Origin: Pararcticibacter amylolyticus
Lineage (GTDB): Bacteria > Bacteroidota > Bacteroidia > Sphingobacteriales > Sphingobacteriaceae
DNA: 64,000 bases
Assembly (NCBI RefSeq): GCF_003130405.1
Contig: NZ_QEAS01000001.1
Location: 331,314-395,313, forward strand
Reading direction: 5' to 3'
Of the stretch, positions 61,983 to 64,000 are shown piece after piece (the first letter of the stretch is position 1; the number at the start of each line of letters is the position of its first letter). The notes below the pieces were generated by a model. That model had not been told where the DNA came from. It made no database searches and worked only from the letters and a program-made list of their open reading frames with translations. The position numbers and the translations under genes are program-made.

Positions 61983-64000
61983 ATGAAACTGAATATTGAT
62001 GCCGCTCGAAACCTGCTGCAGGCCTTCGATTTCAAAACATTATTTAGGGAAGAATTAGGTTGGAATAATCCTGCGTCAAAAGCTAAGCAACCTTTCCAAA
62101 CTAAACATGGCCTATTTTTTAGAGAAGCTATCGCAGATTTATCCGGTGCAACAGTTTACGAAATCACTAATGACGAAGGCACTATTCCTGATTCATCTAT
62201 AAGGGCGTTAATTTCCGCTGAAATCCAAAAAATAAGCTTTCACCATATTTTAATCTTTGTTGATAAAAGCAGAAGTCAATCATTCTGGAGATGGTTAAAA
62301 AGACAAGATAAAAAAAGCCTGCCTAGGGAACATACTTTCTTTGCGGGGCAAACGGGCGATGCGTTCATTTCAAAAATATCCAGCTTAATGGTGGATTTAA
62401 GCGAGATAGAAAACGACATTACCATCACCGATGCGGCGAAAAAGATTCAGGACGCCTTAGACGTAGAGAGAGTAACAAAACAGTTTTTCACCGATTATCA
62501 GCAGCAGTTTATTGATTTTTTACCGCTGATAGAAGGGATACCGGATGAAAACGACAAGCGTTGGTATGCATCGGTAATTCTTAACCGGCTAATGTTTATC
62601 TATTTCTTGCAGAAAAAAGGGTTCATTGATAACGGTAACCTGGATTACTTATACAAGAAGCTGCTTGAAACTCAGGACAAATACGGTGACGATAAATATT
62701 ACGATGTTTTCTTAAAAACCTTGTTTTTTGAAGGCTTTGCCAAACCGGATGCCGAACGAAGCCAGTTCGCAAACGAGCTTCTAGGGAAAATCAAATACTT
62801 AAACGGCGGTCTTTTCCTCAAACACAAGATAGAAGAAAAATATCCCGGAATAAATATCCCGGATATCGCTTTTATAAACTTGCTAAAAGTCGACGAGCCA
62901 AAAGGATTATTTGAACAGTTCAGTTGGAGTTTAGATGATACACCAGGAGGTAAAGACGATGAAATCAATCCGGACGTTTTAGGTTATATTTTCGAAAAAT
63001 ATATTAATCAGAAAGCATTCGGCGCTTACTACACCCGAACCGAAATAACCGAATACCTCTGCGAGCAAACAGTTTATAAGCTGATATTAGATGCGGTAAA
63101 CGGACCTGAAATCGACGTAGAAACCTTAAAAAAGGCAGGATTAGACAAAGGGGAAAAGGAAAGACGTTTTAACTCCATAGAAGAACTTTTTTTAGGACTT
63201 GATGCAAAAATCTGTGCCAAGTTGGTTATGGGCGAAAACGCTGTTTTACCTAGCTTGAGTTTGCTTGACCCTGCCTGCGGTTCGGGTGCCTTTTTGGTTG
63301 CGGCTATGAAAACGCTGATAAACGTTTATGCTGCCATAATAGGCCGTATCAGTTTTTTAAACGACCGGAAATTATTAGACTGGCAAAATACTATACAGGA
63401 AGATCACCCAAGTATCAACTACTACATTAAGAAACAGATCATCACTAATAATCTGTACGGTGTAGATATTATGGAAGAAGCTACTGAAATAGCCAAACTC
63501 CGCTTATTTCTTGCCCTCGTTTCCAGTGCAAACAACGTAGATGATTTAGAACCGCTGCCTAATATTGATTTCAACATCATGAACGGCAATTCACTAATTG
63601 GGATGATGCGGGTAGACCCGGATAAATTTAATACGCATTACAACAACCCATCAAAGGCGCCAGCTGGAAAAGTAGTTCGAAAAGGGAATTTGTTTGAACC
63701 TGCACTTATACAGGGCAATATGTTTTCCGAAACCTATGCAAAAAGCTACCAGCAATTGATAAACGAAAAGGAAGCAGCCATTACAGCGTATAAAAAAGCA
63801 CAAGGGCTTGGCTATGAAGGTTTGCAAAGTTTAAGGAACAGCATACAGGAAAGTGAAAAGAAGGCGGCTAAGATTTTAAATAAATTATTGGTTGATGAGT
63901 TTCAGAATTTAAGCATCCCCTACAGCGAATGCACTTGGGATGCGGAGAACAAAAAAGAGGGTAAATTAAAAAAACGTCCTATCAAAATAGAAGACATCGA
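61983..64000 (+). CDS. Eco57I/PglX-like adenine DNA methyltransferase (C-terminus beyond the window)
   Basis: The frame opens with an ATG directly after the helicase stop and stays open for 672 codons to the right edge. Residues 1-200 form a variable domain with TLFREELGWN and HILIFVDKSRSQSFW, seen in long restriction-methylase proteins. The middle helical region (RWYASVILNRLMFIYFLQKKGFI, INPDVLGYIFEKYINQK, FGAYYTRTEITEYLC) is typical of Eco57I-type enzymes. The AdoMet motif I is DPACGSGAFL at residues 429-438, and YGVDIMEEATEIAKLRLFLAL matches motif III-like sequence. The NPPY catalytic motif and any fused nuclease or specificity domain would lie past the edge. Likely product: N6-adenine methylase, possibly type IIG or DISARM/BREX-like. 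Confidence 0.9.
   Translation, partial: MKLNIDAARNLLQAFDFKTLFREELGWNNPASKAKQPFQTKHGLFFREAIADLSGATVYEITNDEGTIPDSSIRALISAEIQKISFHHILIFVDKSRSQSFWRWLKRQDKKSLPREHTFFAGQTGDAFISKISSLMVDLSEIENDITITDAAKKIQDALDVERVTKQFFTDYQQQFIDFLPLIEGIPDENDKRWYASVILNRLMFIYFLQKKGFIDNGNLDYLYKKLLETQDKYGDDKYYDVFLKTLFFEGFAKPDAERSQFANELLGKIKYLNGGLFLKHKIEEKYPGINIPDIAFINLLKVDEPKGLFEQFSWSLDDTPGGKDDEINPDVLGYIFEKYINQKAFGAYYTRTEITEYLCEQTVYKLILDAVNGPEIDVETLKKAGLDKGEKERRFNSIEELFLGLDAKICAKLVMGENAVLPSLSLLDPACGSGAFLVAAMKTLINVYAAIIGRISFLNDRKLLDWQNTIQEDHPSINYYIKKQIITNNLYGVDIMEEATEIAKLRLFLALVSSANNVDDLEPLPNIDFNIMNGNSLIGMMRVDPDKFNTHYNNPSKAPAGKVVRKGNLFEPALIQGNMFSETYAKSYQQLINEKEAAITAYKKAQGLGYEGLQSLRNSIQESEKKAAKILNKLLVDEFQNLSIPYSECTWDAENKKEGKLKKRPIKIEDI

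Noticed and set aside
57865-64000. Firm assignment of the module to DISARM class 1
   Set aside because: SNF2 helicase followed by an Eco57I-like methylase fits the drmD-drmMI order, but the PLD fusion is unusual and drmA/drmB are not in the window.
1-64000. CRISPR arrays, rRNA genes and functional tRNAs
   Set aside because: No regularly spaced direct repeats, no rRNA-like stretches and no foldable tRNA were found on either strand.

Overview
The window comes from a Bacteroidota chromosome, most likely family Sphingobacteriaceae (Pedobacter/Mucilaginibacter-like). The evidence is family-level. There is a SusC/SusD operon, a PorX-type response regulator, GldD, an LpxC-FabZ fusion, futalosine-pathway menaquinone genes, a DUF3857/transglutaminase protein, and several Bacteroidota -7 boxes (TAnnTTTG). 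Database searches were not possible, so product names rest on motifs, lengths and remembered family alignments.

Positions 1-55370 are dense chromosomal housekeeping sequence. From the left: a DUF3857/TPR protein cut by the window edge, alanine dehydrogenase, tsaE and porX on the minus strand; then, divergently, an HD hydrolase and the lipid A operon lpxD-lpxC/fabZ-lpxA, followed by efp, closed by a strong terminator. Next come a folate-cycle ligase, exonuclease III, a secreted cyclophilin, a TPR protein, and a run of comA-like phosphosulfolactate synthase, aroE, gldD, a metallo-beta-lactamase-fold hydrolase and a LolC/E-like permease. hldD and the menaquinone pair mqnB/mqnD lie on the minus strand. 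queD, folE and fabD follow, then a very large NtrY-like histidine kinase.

Positions 28098-47579 carry envelope and peptidase genes: a coiled-coil membrane protein, a GHL10 lipoprotein, a double M16 peptidase, anmK, a small beta-barrel, a CsbD-like protein and an S41 processing peptidase. They also carry a lipocalin, an unknown lipoprotein, two GNAT proteins, a TonB-dependent-type barrel, an MscS channel and a sodium/proton antiporter. Positions 47693-55366 are a four-gene minus-strand uptake operon: TIG/NHL lipoprotein, SusC, SusD, DUF1735/DUF4361-like lipoprotein. It has no carbohydrate-active enzyme and no regulator beside it in the window.

From about 55370 to the right edge the character changes. 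There are long non-coding stretches, AT-rich sequence, a degenerate tRNA-like fragment, a Tat-exported aldo/keto reductase and a nonsense-mutated, truncated AlbA_2-type gene. Last comes a tightly packed module that runs off the window: an unrecognised 227-residue protein, an 1118-residue PLD-nuclease/SNF2-helicase fusion, and an Eco57I/PglX-like adenine DNA methyltransferase starting directly after the helicase stop codon. This looks like a restriction or anti-phage defence locus in a genomic island and is the best candidate for an under-described system. A perfect 24-bp palindrome about 50 bp upstream of it, with a further half-site nearer the start, could be its operator.
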